Source: Chondrosia reniformis
Taxonomy: Eukaryota > Porifera > Demospongiae > Chondrillida > Chondrillidae
Length of the DNA stretch: 64,000 nucleotides
Direction of reading: 5' to 3'
Assembly: GCA_947172415.1 (NCBI GenBank)
Contig: OX359195.1
Location: 1,984,001-2,048,000 of the forward strand
Shown: piece by piece, positions 33,185 through 45,385 of the stretch
Numbering within the stretch: position 1 is the stretch's first letter
How the letters are laid out: each line of letters opens with the position of its first letter
The notes under the pieces: generated by a model
Databases searched by the model: none
What the model saw: only the letters and a program-made list of their open reading frames with translations
Told to the model about the DNA's origin: nothing
Program-made: the position numbers and the translations under genes

Positions 33185-34390
33185 TCATCACTGAAGAGGA
33201 ACACGCCCACTTCTTCTCTACCAAAGGGACCATCCCCTGTGAGGCCACTCTACAGCAGTCGTTCCTAGCACTTGCAATTGGCCATGCTCTGGTGTCATAG
33301 CAACTGTTTAAATATAACCATAAACTGTATACCTTTGTCTCATATGTCATGTGATCAAAACCTCATTGCATCACAAGTGTAGTATTTTACATAAACATAA
33401 GTTTTTGTTACATAATCAATGCTAATTATAAGTACTGCAATACACTTTACCTACAGAAATAAACCCCAATTAAGTATACATTTGGTGATGCTAAATAAAA
33501 CTGTATAGAGGGGTTTCCTTCAACATTGCTATAGATCAATATTTATAAATTAGGTCCTCAAATTAATTAATGATGAGATAAACACGTCTATATATGTATA
33601 TAAATGGAGAGTTATGAAGCTGCAACTTTGTGTCAGTACTAGTATTCACAAACATATGTATGAAAGGTTTTCATTGGGTTTAAATATCTGCACAAATTTA
33701 CCCTATCTCTCACCATACATTAACTTCATATACAGTAATTTAAAGTACATTTAGTGCTGTATCTCTGTTAAACCGAGAGATATGAAGCTGCAACTTTATT
33801 TCTGCAGGTAGGAAGGTAGATAATTTTCAACACATATGGGAGTTCTTGATTAATTCAAATTTTTCCTTTGTTTTCTTACATTGACTTTTTTCGAATTTTT
33901 CCTTTTTCATACTTTATAATTTCCTTTCGCTTATTTCATCGAACTTTTTTCCTTTTTTTCTGTTTTCTTTTTCGTTTTACGAATTTTCTTACTTAAGTTT
34001 TGTCCTTTTTCCTTTTCGTTTTGCTAACTTTGAAGTTGTTCATTTTTGTGTATTGTCATATTTGTTATGCGATAATTTACAAGAGTATACTGAATGCTTA
34101 CATTTGTGATTAACTGGATGTACTTTTTTTTATACCAATGTCATTATGAATTTATTATTGCCAATTGGGATTGTATAATAACCACTGCACAATTATTGAT
34201 AATTCTGAAATATAAAAATATCTACATGTACAAATCAAAAAAATACACTAGTTCAAATGTTACAAACAATGTAGTTAGTTCTTCATGGTTGTCCTTTTGA
34301 GTGTTACTGGAACGGTGCTGCGGTACTTCTTTTCGCATCACTTTACTGCATGAGTGTAAAAGTGATCCCAGGGCACACCACGCGGAGGTA
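33185..34390. other. NUP210 3-prime flank and AT-rich spacer
   Basis: After the NUP210 stop, AATAAA occurs at about 33461 and 33494, plausible poly(A) signals. From 33830 to 34030 the plus strand is rich in TTTTTCC and TTTTC words. No gene is seen. Confidence 0.45.
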
Positions 34391-34393
34391 GAA

Positions 34394-34655
34394 CAGGGCC
34401 GGCGGCATAGGGGCGGCCGGGGCGGCCATAGCCGCCCCACTTTTTTGGTCATAACAAAATCTTGCATCAATACCTAACTGTTTATACCTTTAAAGCTTGA
34501 ATCGCTCGAGCATTTTTTTGCAATCAACGCTGTATGTATATAGTCAGACTTTACCGACCTCCATTTTCTAATGACGTCATCGACGCGTTACGTGTTTCGT
34601 ACAGGCGCCCAAACTAATTGGCCTCCCCACTTAAAAAGAGCTGGCTCCGGCCCTG
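34394..34655. mobile_element. 262-bp MITE with 9-bp TIR CAGGGCCGG
   Basis: Starts CAGGGCCGG and ends CCGGCCCTG, flanked on both sides by TAGAA (target duplication; left flank GGTAGAA, right flank TAGAAGTAC). The interior is GC- and CpG-rich with GGGGCGGCC repeats, unlike the AT-rich surroundings. The TIR resembles hAT-type ends, but hAT duplications are normally 8 bp, so the class is uncertain. No coding capacity. Confidence 0.75.
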
Positions 34656-35800
34656 TAGAAGTACTTCGTGCCCCAAAAGGCCTCCGGTTTCTCAACTCTG
34701 TTTGACACTTCCACTACTTGCGTCGTAAGAGAAGTTGCACGGGAGCGATCCGGCGTACCTGACCGACCTCTGACCAGTTACTAGTCTTGCTCTGCCACGC
34801 TACGAACAGAACAAGCCCGACCCTTTGGGGGTGCTGGTGGCCTGGTAGTTGAGAGCAAAGATTAAAGAGCAAGACACAATGGGATGGCCAGGACTCACCT
34901 CCAGGGCAGAAAAGAAAAAAAGAAAAGTGACCCCTTGCCATCAACATCAGCCCTGACTGATTATTAACTGATTATTAACTGATTAGTGTGTATGTGTAGA
35001 TGTTTACTTTGATTTCAGTGTATTAAACTGGGCCCCATGAAAAGTAGCCTTTGGCTAATGGGTCACCCAGTATAAATAAGATAAGTGATAAGTGATAAGT
35101 GACCCTGGCGGACCACAAACTCCCTCCAATGAGAATCATCATGTGCACACAACGTAGCTTGGGAACACTGTACACAGACTTTAGCTCATTGGGATCGGCC
35201 AGGCGCTTTAGAGTAGGGACCCATCAGTTCAATGAACTACAAGAAAAGAATTGAAAATACATGAAATACAATGAAATACTGCATATAGATGCATGGATAG
35301 GAAAACTGAATACATGCATGCAAATCCAAATGCAAATGCCTTCCATGCAAACCAACCTGAAGCTGCAGCCTACAACAGGGGTTCCTGACCGACTACGTAG
35401 TGGCACTGGACCCACGCTCCTCCAGGTACGGGTCGTATAGCAAGAATCCGCAAGTGCCAATTTAACACACAAGCAGGATTAATAGTGAGATACATCTCCA
35501 GGCACTAACCCATAGGTAGAGAGACCACCCCACTATACGAACACCGATGACCCTTTGTCGCATGGTACCATGGTCGTGCTCCTACCACGGTTTTCGCATC
35601 GATCCACACCAAAGTAGACCTCCAGAGTTGATAGCCCGGAGGCCAAAGACTGAAATTTTCCTTGCCTATTTATAAGAAATTGTTGGCGGGAATTATCATG
35701 AACTTGGCGGAAAATTGTGGAAGCAAAATTTTGTTTATTGCTTTCGAGATCATGTTCGAGAACAATAGATAATATGTAGTACATGTCCCGGCCTATTCAG
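34656..35800. other. GC-richer unassigned region with possible LINE 3-prime tail
   Basis: No gene is recognised. Base composition is clearly higher in GC than the neighbours to about 35620. The phrase TAATGGGTCACCCAGTATAA followed by ATAAGATAAG (about 35056-35092) looks like the 3-prime end of some invertebrate LINEs, with short GATAAGT repeats after it. Confidence 0.35.
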
Positions 35801-35814
35801 CAAGTTGTTATTGT

Positions 35815-36220
35815 TGCTGAGTTTAGACTCGAGAACATGCATGGCTATTCAGCGAAGCAAATCTTAGCATGTCCAGTGGACCTTTGATTGTAATTAATAA
35901 ACAGGCTATCAATATTTTAATGACACTCTATTTGTTTCAGCAGTAATTAATTTTCATTTTAAACATATGCACAAACTTGACATGTCAAGCGGCATGTTCA
36001 TTCATAACACAGGACGTTGAGAATTAAGTAGTTGTACATGAGATTAGATTCGAAATCAATCATGGCTATTCGGCGAAGCAAATCATAAAATGTTCAGTGA
36101 CCCCTGAATAGAAGTAATAAACAAGCTATCAATATCTTAATGAGCGCTGATTGTTTCAGTGGTAATTTTTTATTTTAAACATATAGCTATGCACAAGCTC
36201 TTGCTAGCGCATATATCGAC
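35815..36220. repeat. Diverged tandem duplication, ~220-bp unit
   Basis: CATGGCTATTC-GCGAAGCAAATC followed by AATAAACA-GCTATCAATAT and TTTTAAACATAT occurs at about 35840-35970 and again at about 36062-36185. The copies differ by many substitutions. No coding sign. Confidence 0.7.
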
Positions 36221-36239
36221 ATGTTTCATGCATTCAGAA

Positions 36240-37735
36240 TTTTAAAGGTTTGAGTTATTATCATTTTACGCTATCTTTATTATGTGCATACGCAGCTAAA
36301 TCCTATTGCTCAATCCAAAATGGCCGGTACTCAAATATTGCAATAGCTAGGTACTTTGGCGTACGTTGTCCAAACTACACACATTGGTAGATTATCTTCT
36401 TTAAATGAAGTCTATAATGTTTCTTTTTCTTTTTAAGTTATAATGTTATGATTAGCATACGTATTAATCAGCATTTTTACCTCATTTAAATACTTTTTAC
36501 TGGTGAGACTGTTCAGAAGATAATTTGTACTTAACTTTTTTACAAACTAACAAAAATTTTTGATTAGACAAGTATATGACTTATTGTGCAGCCTATACTT
36601 GATTTGCTGTATATTTATCTATTATAGAATTGTCATGAAAGTCAAATACCAGTTTCCTAGCAACATGTCCAATTAAGAAACAAGGAGGACTGAGTGCAAT
36701 TATTGAAGTTATTGGCTTAACTCATTGAGGTGGGAAACGAGAGTGAAAGAAAGTGTTACTAGCTTCTACCAGCTAAGTTAATGTTTAATTGTTAACTTGC
36801 AGCCTGAATTGAATTGCAGCTGTTGCTATGGTAATCTTATTATTTAGATGTAACCATGGTAATTTGTACTTTGTTGGTTGTATGCACTTTTTGTTCTTAA
36901 ATACCAGGCATGTTTTCCTCAAGTCTGACTAGAATGATAAGAATATAGTTCTTAGAGTTGTCTATCAGTCCATGAAGGCCAATAATAATAGTACACTTTC
37001 AGCATGTTTATTCCCAGGTTCATACTACTGTGAGTTTCATTTTTTGTTTCCATAACATGAGCTATATATAGTTTTTAAATTTTTGTGTCTTGAAGGAATG
37101 TAATGTTAGGTTAACCAAAGGAATCCCAAACTTGTTTTTATACAGTTTGGCTTTAGTCCATAGCTCTCAGCTAATGTTCTTCAGCCAAATTAGAAATGCA
37201 GCAATACTCTACTGGACAACTCCTTGTCTCTGTTTATACCCTGGATCCAGGTGTCTGTTTGTTCATGTTGAAGTGTAACTAGCTGCTTGGGTTTCATAGT
37301 GATTCTTGTTCCAATTAATTTTAGTTTAAAGTAAAGCCCTGGGGCCTGGTACCTTTTAGTTTATAAAGTAGGGAATGTCAGTTTGTATTCTTTGTGTGAT
37401 AACCATTTCAAATTATTTGCAATTGACTATAACTTAGAGAACTTTGTCGATTATTGTTGTGAATAGTTATTGAGAATAACAAAGAACAATGGCAGGTCTA
37501 GTGCAAAGCAACTCAGTAACTGTCCTATGACAAGGGAATGATGTTTGTTACAATTGCCACAGTAGCTTTGATTAATGATAAATCATCTTTTACCTTTTTT
37601 CCTATTCCATTAACTCCTCTGAGAATATTTCAGACTACAAGCTCATTTAAAATGCTGCATGGTAATAATAATATATGTGAATTATATAGAAACTGTTTTG
37701 TGCAACTGAATTAAGTTCTAATTACACATTACTTC
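36240..37735. other. Unassigned AT-rich spacer
   Basis: I find no gene, transposon end or strong repeat. Short frames lack any recognisable motif. Confidence 0.4.
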
Positions 37736-37741
37736 TTTAAG

Positions 37742-38090
37742 TTACAAAATCCAAATCTCCAGCAAATCAGTGTAGACATCTTCATTGTTTCTTGCCTGAT
37801 TTGAACACCACCTGACTTCTATATCATCTTGTGTTGGTTCAATCTCTCTGTGAAACCAACCATATCTGTCACAAGAATGATCTGTATCAGCAACACAACC
37901 AGCTCCATCCCAAAATGGATCAGACCAGACAGTTATACCAGATGTTGTAGCAGTAAATCCAGTTTCACAGTAAAAAATGGTCACCCACAAAGTCAGGAAC
38001 ATTGTCAATGTTAAAAGGATCTTGGTCTCTTGGACAGGCTTGCATACCATCAAAATCTTCACTCCTTCCAACTGCTCCAGATTGATTGGA
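37742..38090 (-). pseudogene. Family fragment: last ~110 residues only (second flavour)
   Basis: Reads from about AVGRSEDFDGMQACPRDQDP through DNVPDFVGDHF, then after one extra T in a run near 37973 shifts to FYCETGFTATTSG, SDPFWDGAGC, WFHREIEPTQDDIEVRWC and EIWIL. Upstream homology ends at about 38080, just after the HLWTLAVG position, the same internal joint at which other copies recombine. Confidence 0.75.
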
Positions 38091-38329
38091 GATTAGATGA
38101 TAACTAGTTTAATGAAGTCACAAGAATTAGAGTATATATAACCATGTTTTCCTTAAGTTAATGTATACATAAATGTAAAAGGCATTTCCTTACAATGTTG
38201 ATAACAATCTAAAGTAAAAATAATCATCAAATAAATTTTCAATCAAAATTTTCCAATAATTGATGAATATTTTTTATATGGATTTTTATATATAGCATCT
38301 TTTTAATATGGTTTTTCTACCTAGTCCAA

Positions 38330-39210
38330 TCCATCAATGAGGGTCCATCCCTACTGGGGTGGGGTGGTATATCTACAGTGAGGGTCCATCCCTCACTGGG
38401 GTGGGTGGTATATCTACAATGAGTACTGGGGTGGGGTAGTATATCTACAGTGAGGGTCCATCCCTACTGGAGTGGGGTGGTATATCTACAATGAGTACAG
38501 GAGTGGGGTGGTATATCTACAATGAGGGACCATCCTTACTGAGGTGGGGTGGTATATCTAGAGTGAGGGACCATCCTTACTGGGGTGGGGTGGTATATCT
38601 ACAGTGAGGGACCATCCTTACTGGGGTGGGGTGGTATATCTACAGTGAGGGACCATCCTTACTGGGGTGGGGTGGTATATCTACAGTGAGGGACCATCCT
38701 TACTGGGGTGGGGTGGTATATCTACAGTGAGGGACCATCCTTACTGGGGTGGGGTGGTATATCTACAGTGAGGGTCCATCCCTACTGGGGTGGGGTGGTA
38801 TATCTACAGTGAGGGACCATCCCTACTGGGGTGGGGTGGTATATCTACAGTGAGGGACCATCCTTACTGGGGTGGGGTGGTATATCTACAGTGAGGGACC
38901 ATCCTTACTGGGGTGGGGTGGTATATCTACAGTGAGGGACCATCCTTACTGGGGTGGGGTGGTATATCTACAGTGAGGGACCATCCTTACTGGGGTGGGG
39001 TGGTATATCTACAGTGAGGGACCATCCTTACTGGGGTGGGGTGGTATATCTACAGTGAGGGACCATCCTTACTGGGGTGGGGTGGTATATCTACAGTGAG
39101 GGACCATCCTTACTGGGGTGGGGTGGTATATCTACAGTGAGGGTCCATCCCTACTGGGGTGGGGTGGTATATCTACAGTGAGGGACCATCCCTACTAGGG
39201 TGGGGTAGAG
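38330..39210. repeat. 41-bp G-rich minisatellite
   Basis: About 21 copies of a 41-bp unit containing TACTGGGGTGGGGTGGTATA and CTACAGTGAGGGACCATCC. Variants (GGTCCATCCC against GGACCATCCT) are arranged in blocks, and the first units are shorter or degenerate. The array stops about 100 bp before NUP210 block C. GGGGTGGGGTGG in each unit could support G-quadruplexes. Confidence 0.95.
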
Positions 39211-39297
39211 TAGAAGTGGAGTATACATGTGATCTTTCAATTATAATAGCATTCATCAGCTTAATAGGGTATCCATGGTGACAGTGTTCTAGTGCAG

Positions 39298-40374
39298 GGT
39301 ACAAACACAGGAAGTGCAGTGGTCCAGGTGAGGTTGATGCATCCCTCATGGGGCAGTATGGAGCCCAACAGAGTGAAGCTCATTGTGAAGGAGAACTTGA
39401 TGCTACGACCGTATCAAGTCATCTACATCCTCCCACATCACATTAGTATTCAATACCTCTTTTTATTGATTTTAGTAAAATAGTGAAAGATCTTTTTTGT
39501 ATTTTATTTATGTATCTATTTGACTTTACTTTAGGATTTAAAATCAGTGGCAATAATTGGGTTTTGGAATCTGGAAGGAAATATGAAATCACTGTACAAT
39601 TATTTGACCACACAAATCATCAGTTATTTATGTCTGAAGTCAGTATCTAGTTATTCTTCCACTCATCCATCAACCCATCCATCCATATATCCATCCATCC
39701 ATCCATCCATCCATCCATCCATCCATCCATCCATCCATCCATCCATGCATCCATCCATCCATCCATCCATCCATCCATCCATCCATCCATCCATCCATCC
39801 ATCCATCCATCCATCCATCCATCCATCCATCCATCCATCCATCCATCCATCCATCCATCCATCCATCCATCCATCCATCCATCCATCCATCCATCCATCC
39901 ATCCATCCATCCATCCATCCTTCCATCCATCCATCCATCCATCCATCCATCCATCCATCCATCCATCCATCCATCCACCCACCCACCCATCCATCCATCC
40001 ATCCATCCATCCATATATCCATCCATCCATCCACCCACCCATGCATTTATCCATTCATTTACTATTCATTTATCTGTATAGAACATTCGATTGGATACTA
40101 TAATTCCAGATATATTTACTGTTCAGAAGTCCACTATTAATGGATTCTATTTCTATTTGGTGCCCACCTTCACTGGTCACTTTGATATAGCAGCACACTT
40201 CAATCGTCTAGTGGATCCAGAAAGTGGTGAACTGCTCAATTTCACAGAAGTCATCTCTGGATCCAACCTCTGGAGGTGTTTGACCCAATTGTGGTGATTC
40301 CAGACATGACTGTCTTCCTCTGGGAACCAGCAGCTGAGAGTGGAGGAGGGAAGTACTACACTTATCTAATGAAG
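39298..40374 (+). pseudogene. NUP210: NUP210 (nuclear pore gp210) exon block C
   Basis: Exons: 39298 to about 39471 (GTNTGSAVVQVRLMHPSW, RPYQVIYILPHH), 39535-39638 ([18 protein letters not shown]) and 40082-40374 ([17 protein letters not shown], then PLEVFDPIVVIPDMTVFLWE). These correspond to a part of NUP210 located before block A in the family protein, yet they lie after block B here. The last exon changes frame near 40265. A stretch expected between the first two exons is missing. The donor GAAG-GTGAGC at 40374 is good. Confidence 0.65.
39655..40065. repeat. CATC tetranucleotide microsatellite, ~400 bp
   Basis: Nearly uninterrupted CATC/TCCA repeats in the intron between NUP210 block C exons 39535-39638 and 40082-40374. 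Frames encoding HPSI or MDGW repeats on both strands are artefacts. Confidence 0.97.
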
Positions 40375-40946
40375 GTGAGCATCAATGCTGAGCGATCATA
40401 TCGATATTGCGATTAACACTATAGTTAAATTACTATCGTGATAGCGAGACACTAGGCCCTTTCACAATAGTGGGGCTTGAAACAGTGGAAGCTACATACA
40501 TTACCCGAACCTAATCATATGATTACAGTACAGTAGTCCACTTATACAATGAAGGTGAGTGTTTGATAAAATACTTGTCACATTTGGACTGCACAACCCC
40601 TCGATCGTTCACATTTAGCAGCAAGTAGACGTAAGGTAAGATGAGTTTGGGAGTGGAGCGGAGCATACGTACTACTGTGCGGAAATATCAACTGAATTAG
40701 TATGAAAATGAAGCTGAACTGACAAAAGAACTGACATTAATTTTGAGGATGACAATTAGACAATCAGATGAGATTTATAAGTATAAATTGTCTAATACAC
40801 CATTTTCCTACACGAATAATCTAATGCGTTTACATAGGAAACTAAACCTGGTGAGGGCTTATTAATTATTTTTCAATGTGCAGCTGTTGTTGAAAGTCTT
40901 TTACAATGAGATTGTAACTGTATTTATTAAGTAGGTATCTGAATAA
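40375..40946. other. Unassigned spacer between NUP210 block C and the duplication
   Basis: No gene is seen. Words such as CTTATC-AATGAAGGTGAG around 40535 echo the end of the NUP210 block C exon (40360-40380), a small local duplication. Confidence 0.35.
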
Positions 40947-41606
40947 TTATATGAGAAGAATGTTGTTGGTAAAACTAGCTGACATCTTCAAAGGAGTTGC
41001 AGTTGATTTGAGCTGTGTGTAGTGAAGTAAACATGTTATTCTTATTTGACAAAAAGTTTGTTACAATGAACAAGAAATATTCACATTTTAATTACCTGAT
41101 TCTCCAGTGTACTAATTATAGGGTCTGCCTCAAGGAATGTGTCCGAACTGAACTTCTGTGTGTGTATAAATGTTTATTTAACTCTTTGATTATGAATTAT
41201 CTAATACAAGTTTGGTAATCACTTGTTGCAGTTGACAGTAGAGTTGCAGTTGACTGGAGCTGTGTGTAATGTGTGTGTATTTCTAAGACAAACTATGACT
41301 ATGACTGCATGATCAATGTGTGAAAGCTGTCTTAATCTTAATATTAATCTCAAATAGATATACAGTTGAATACTTACTTTGGTATTTTGTAACCAGTGAA
41401 GACACCATGAGGCCAAAATGAATTTCCAATTCTAAAGTGCTCAATAATGTCTTTCATAATATGAATAATTTATATATTTGTGGATATCATATCAATTTAG
41501 CAGGGACTATATGCAGAACTTGGAGTCAGAGTGGGCAAAATGAAAATTTTCAAAATTTAGGGCAATGGTATGAGGTGTCATAGCTGTTTAGGGATTCCCA
41601 ATAGTC

Positions 41607-41656
41607 TAGAGGGGGGGACAAAATCAATCCTAGGAGGGCAAATGTCCCCCCCTCTA
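41607..41656. repeat. Perfect 14-bp inverted repeat (copy of 24211)
   Basis: Same hairpin TAGAGGGGGGGACA and complement, duplicated with the segment. Confidence 0.75.
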
Positions 41657-41827
41657 TGCTGCCCTGATACAGTATACCAGTGGAGTTGCGTAATCACCAT
41701 GTTCATTGTAAAGTTGGATTATGTGAGGGTCTAGTTAGTTTGAGAATTGAATAATTTCAGTAATTCCATTCTTCCTCTTTAACTGGTAACTTTAAGCTAA
41801 TTTGATATCCATTTATTACAATATGAA

Positions 41828-42063
41828 CTATGACCTCTATGTCATCTTGTGTTGGTTCAATCTCTCTGTGAAACCAACCATGTCTGTCACAAGAATGAGC
41901 TGTATCAGTAACACAACCAGCTCCATCCCAAAGTGGATCAGACCAGGCAGTTACACTAGATGTGGAAGTAGCGAATCCAGTTTTTACAGTAAAAATGGTC
42001 ACCCACAAAGTGCAGGAACATTGCTAAAGTTAAAAGGATCTTTGTCATTGGGCATCTTACTTT
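41828..42063 (-). pseudogene. Family fragment (copy of 24430-24665)
   Basis: Second-flavour domain piece with SDPLWDGAGC and HGWFHREIEPTQDDIEV. One additional T near 41983 shifts the frame relative to the first copy. Both ends are missing. Confidence 0.75.
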
Positions 42064-42365
42064 TAGATTGTAATCATCGTCATTTATAATTGAACAGAAT
42101 TGCTTGTAAAATGTATTTTTGATAGTTTCTAGATAGTGTATGTTTAAATAATAGTAGTTTTAGACATGTACCGTTTATGTATGTACATGTATGTATCAAA
42201 TTAATTGTTTGAGATTTTTACCCGTAGGTCTTCATCAGCAATGATATATATACAGCCATGTACAGTTAGGTATGATTAATGCTAAGACTGATCAATTTCC
42301 TAATGAAATGTTTAGTAACTACCACACTACAGTTTGTCTTGCCTACCTATGTTGACTTTTGTATT

Positions 42366-43421
42366 TCAATAAACCCAGATCTCCAAAAGGTCGGTGTAGA
42401 AGTCTTCGTCACTCCTTATTTCATCAGAGCACCACCTGACTTCTATGTCTTCTTGACTTGGTGCAATCTCACGATGAAACCAGCCATATCTTGAACAAGA
42501 CTTTGCAGTACTTGAGACACACTGCTGTCCATCCCACAGAGGGTCTTCCCAAGCTATTCTTGCCTCAAAATGAGAACTATAGCCACTTTCACAATAATAA
42601 TTGTTTCCAACAAATTCAGGAATTCGGCTAATGTTATATGTGTCCAGATCTAGAGGGCATCTTGCTTCTAAATGGGTGTGTGCTTCAGCAGTACCGACTG
42701 CCAGTGTCCAAAGATGCTTCCTTGGATTGCCATGAGTGATGGAGAGGCCATCAACATATGAATCATATATAGTTCTTATTGGTGACTTCCAGAATGCATC
42801 CATTGACCTGTAAGCATAACCTCTTGCATAACCACATACATGAGAATAAATTGTTTTCACAGGAAAGGTCACTGAAGAGCATCCTCCAGGAGCTGCAACT
42901 GTGTAACCTGCTCCATCAACACTCCTTCCACAAGCTCTCTGTCCTGTGTTGCTGTTAGATACCTCATTAAGACCAATTGGACACTCTGCTTCTGGATCAG
43001 TCATTTTGATGTAGGCCACTCTTCTCCAGTCACTACTAGTAATGTTACAAAGTGTTATTTCCTCTTCTTCAGGAGGAGGACAGATTGAGGTTATGTGATC
43101 CATCAGTTGGTCTATCTTCTCACACAAGGAACTGTTGAGCTCTTCAATCTTCTTTTGGCATTCTGCTCTTTCTTCTTGAATCAGTTGTTTTATTTCATCA
43201 AGCTGTTTGACAATGGTGCTGGTAAGGTTTCCAAGATTAGCACTTGAAGTGCTGTGACACTTGTCATAAGAGGCTTTTGCTAATATGGAGAAGAATGACT
43301 GCCAAGATGCCATACTGGTAGAGTCATCATTGAGTGAGCAGTGAGTGTCAGCTGTACTTGTGAATATCAAGTGACTGGCCAGTATAGTAAGGAGAATCCC
43401 ATTCCATATAGTAGCATTCAT
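42366..43421 (-). CDS. Secreted coiled-coil protein with Cys-rich C-terminal domain (family copy 8)
   Basis: Intact 351-aa ORF, partner of 24969-26024. Start MNATIWNGILLTILASH (signal peptide changed at several positions), coiled coil with QEERAECQKKIEE (Cys kept), linker TSICPPPEEEE, then the domain with YAYRSMDAFWKSPIRTI. The change NDSY to YDSY removes one N-glycosylation site. It ends EIWVY. The ORF stays open despite amino-acid changes, which suggests both copies may be expressed. The function is unknown. Confidence 0.87.
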   Translation of the reverse strand: MNATIWNGILLTILASHLIFTSTADTHCSLNDDSTSMASWQSFFSILAKASYDKCHSTSSANLGNLTSTIVKQLDEIKQLIQEERAECQKKIEELNSSLCEKIDQLMDHITSICPPPEEEEITLCNITSSDWRRVAYIKMTDPEAECPIGLNEVSNSNTGQRACGRSVDGAGYTVAAPGGCSSVTFPVKTIYSHVCGYARGYAYRSMDAFWKSPIRTIYDSYVDGLSITHGNPRKHLWTLAVGTAEAHTHLEARCPLDLDTYNISRIPEFVGNNYYCESGYSSHFEARIAWEDPLWDGQQCVSSTAKSCSRYGWFHREIAPSQEDIEVRWCSDEIRSDEDFYTDLLEIWVY

Positions 43422-43514
43422 CTTTTGAATCCTTTGAGTTGTCTGATGAGATTTAGGAGCTTCCTTCTCTAACAGTTAGTGGTTGGTTGAGCTGCAGCTA
43501 CAGTGATGAAGCTG

Positions 43515-43523
43515 CTTTTATAG
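43515..43523 (-). promoter_or_regulatory. TATA box of family copy 8
   Basis: CTATAAAAG on the minus strand about 94 bp before the ATG, with the conserved GCTGCAGCTCAACC block. Confidence 0.65.
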
Positions 43524-43859
43524 GAAATGGAACTAAAGTACCGCACCGGATTAGTGGTTTTGCTGTCATGGTTACTAATAGTACTAGGAGTTCTGTTGTT
43601 GTATATAAAGTTATATACAGTTTGAACAGATCCATGTAGTCATGTTAAGGAGGATCATGACAGAGATAGAGGATCTCTTGTAGTAGTAACATTTGTTATA
43701 CTATTATATGTTAGAACATTTTGATGAATTCAACTTGTTTGTGGAGAACAATAATAATAGCCACTGTGTTACAAATCAAACATCATTTGGTAAACTATGC
43801 ACAGGGTCGTATATGCATTAGAGATATTGGCTGTAAACATATGAATACCAAATGAGTAT

Positions 43860-45010
43860 TGAGTAAGAAGGTGTACATCAGCTTCCCATTCCATAATGGG
43901 GATTATGTTATGCCGTCAGGTGGCTTGTCATTTGATTGGTAGAGGCCTGATGGTTCCAGGTGAGATGGTAATTTGGCTGCAGATAGTGTCCTGGAGAAGA
44001 TGTTATTCATGCCTGTATGTTTTATTTTATTTGTCTTGTACAATTTATGAATCCACACTTCCATTATCTATGATGATTTTATACGTATAGGCATATGCAG
44101 TGAGCGCAACCATGTTTGCATGCCATTTTGTAGTCATCAAATAGAAATTGTATACAAACAAACAAATTGGCTGTTTACCAGGTAAGTGAGGGGCTTTGCT
44201 AAATAGGCCCAATTACGTTATTCAAAACAAACCCATTGTTTATACAAAACAACTAACATACTCATTGTTTATGTAACGCTTCTGTATGGGGTTCCATAAT
44301 AACACATAGGGAATTTTTTGGAAAACTGTAAGTTATTTTGACTTGTTCTGTAATTTAAATAAATAATAAGTTAGTTAAATGGATGATGCCATGCCAAGTA
44401 TCAATGCCGAGTTCCCTCACCGGACTGCTACTGAGAGCATTTGGATGAGGTAGTTGGTGGACCTCTCTTGTCTCTAGTAACTGGAGCCAGTCTGTGACCC
44501 AAACCAGTGATTGATTACCACTGGAGTGTGTGGAGTTGAAGATAGGTCTGTTTGTCCCCCTTTCTCTCCTCTGCCAAGGCCACCACCACTTTGGCCTCCC
44601 TGGTGGTGCTTGTCGAGTATGATGGTGCAGGTTACGTCCCAGACCAACAGTTCTACCACTATTGTTATACTGTCAGGTGGCTTGCCATCTGATTGGTAGA
44701 GATCTGATGATTCCAGGCAAGATGTTAATTTGGCTGCAGGAAGATGTTATTCATGTCTGTACGTCGATAGAGTCTCTCTTCACTCCACCAGCAGCAGCTA
44801 ACCTTAAGTATGTTCTATTCTATATAGATTGACTCGTTTGTCAGGGATATGCAGGATTTATGCAGCCTCAATTTCTGTAGTAATGTTATATGGCTATTGC
44901 AATTACATGATCCAATTATAAGGTTAATGTACCTTTGAATGATTGTGCAATAATTGCCTGGTTTTGGTGTTTGGTGTAAGTACATATCAAAATCTGAAAT
45001 GTAGTTTTAT
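43860..45010. repeat. Dispersed repeat R1, copy 5
   Basis: Duplicate of 26480-27760 with small deletions (for example about 80 bp missing near 44800). Minus-strand frame VELLVWDVTCTIILDKHHQG at 44600-44659. Confidence 0.6.
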
Positions 45011-45385
45011 GCTGATGTACTGTTTTAAGTTTATTTTCTATTTGCTTCACATTAGTGTATGTTCTTATCTGCACTCACATGTGATATGTACGTACTTCGA
45101 AATGAATTACCATTAATAACACCTAGCGATTTAATAAATTAAAAGAAATTTAACAACTCCTTTCAAAGGGTAGTTGCATGGCTACGGGTAGTTTAAACTT
45201 CATATCGGACTACTGTTTGCTATCTGTATTTTAAGAATTCTGACCAATTATTAGTATGTATATACGTACATATAGCCATGTACATTTAAGTATGATTAAT
45301 GTTGAGATTGATCAATTTCCTAATGAAATGTTTAGTAACTAACACACTACAGTTTGCCTTGCTTAGCTATGTTGACTGTTGAATT

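Noticed and set aside
34222..34470. Minus-strand 82-codon frame rich in Pro/Arg
   Set aside because: Lies across the GC-rich MITE end and flank; no recognisable motif.
38330..39210. Regular repeats resembling a CRISPR array
   Set aside because: Units are contiguous without unique spacers and the DNA is animal; it is a minisatellite.
39547..40140. Long open frames on both strands (HPSI- and MDGW-type repeats) up to about 200 codons
   Set aside because: They are readings of a CATC microsatellite inside a NUP210 intron; the real exons use other coordinates and, at 39535-39638, another frame.
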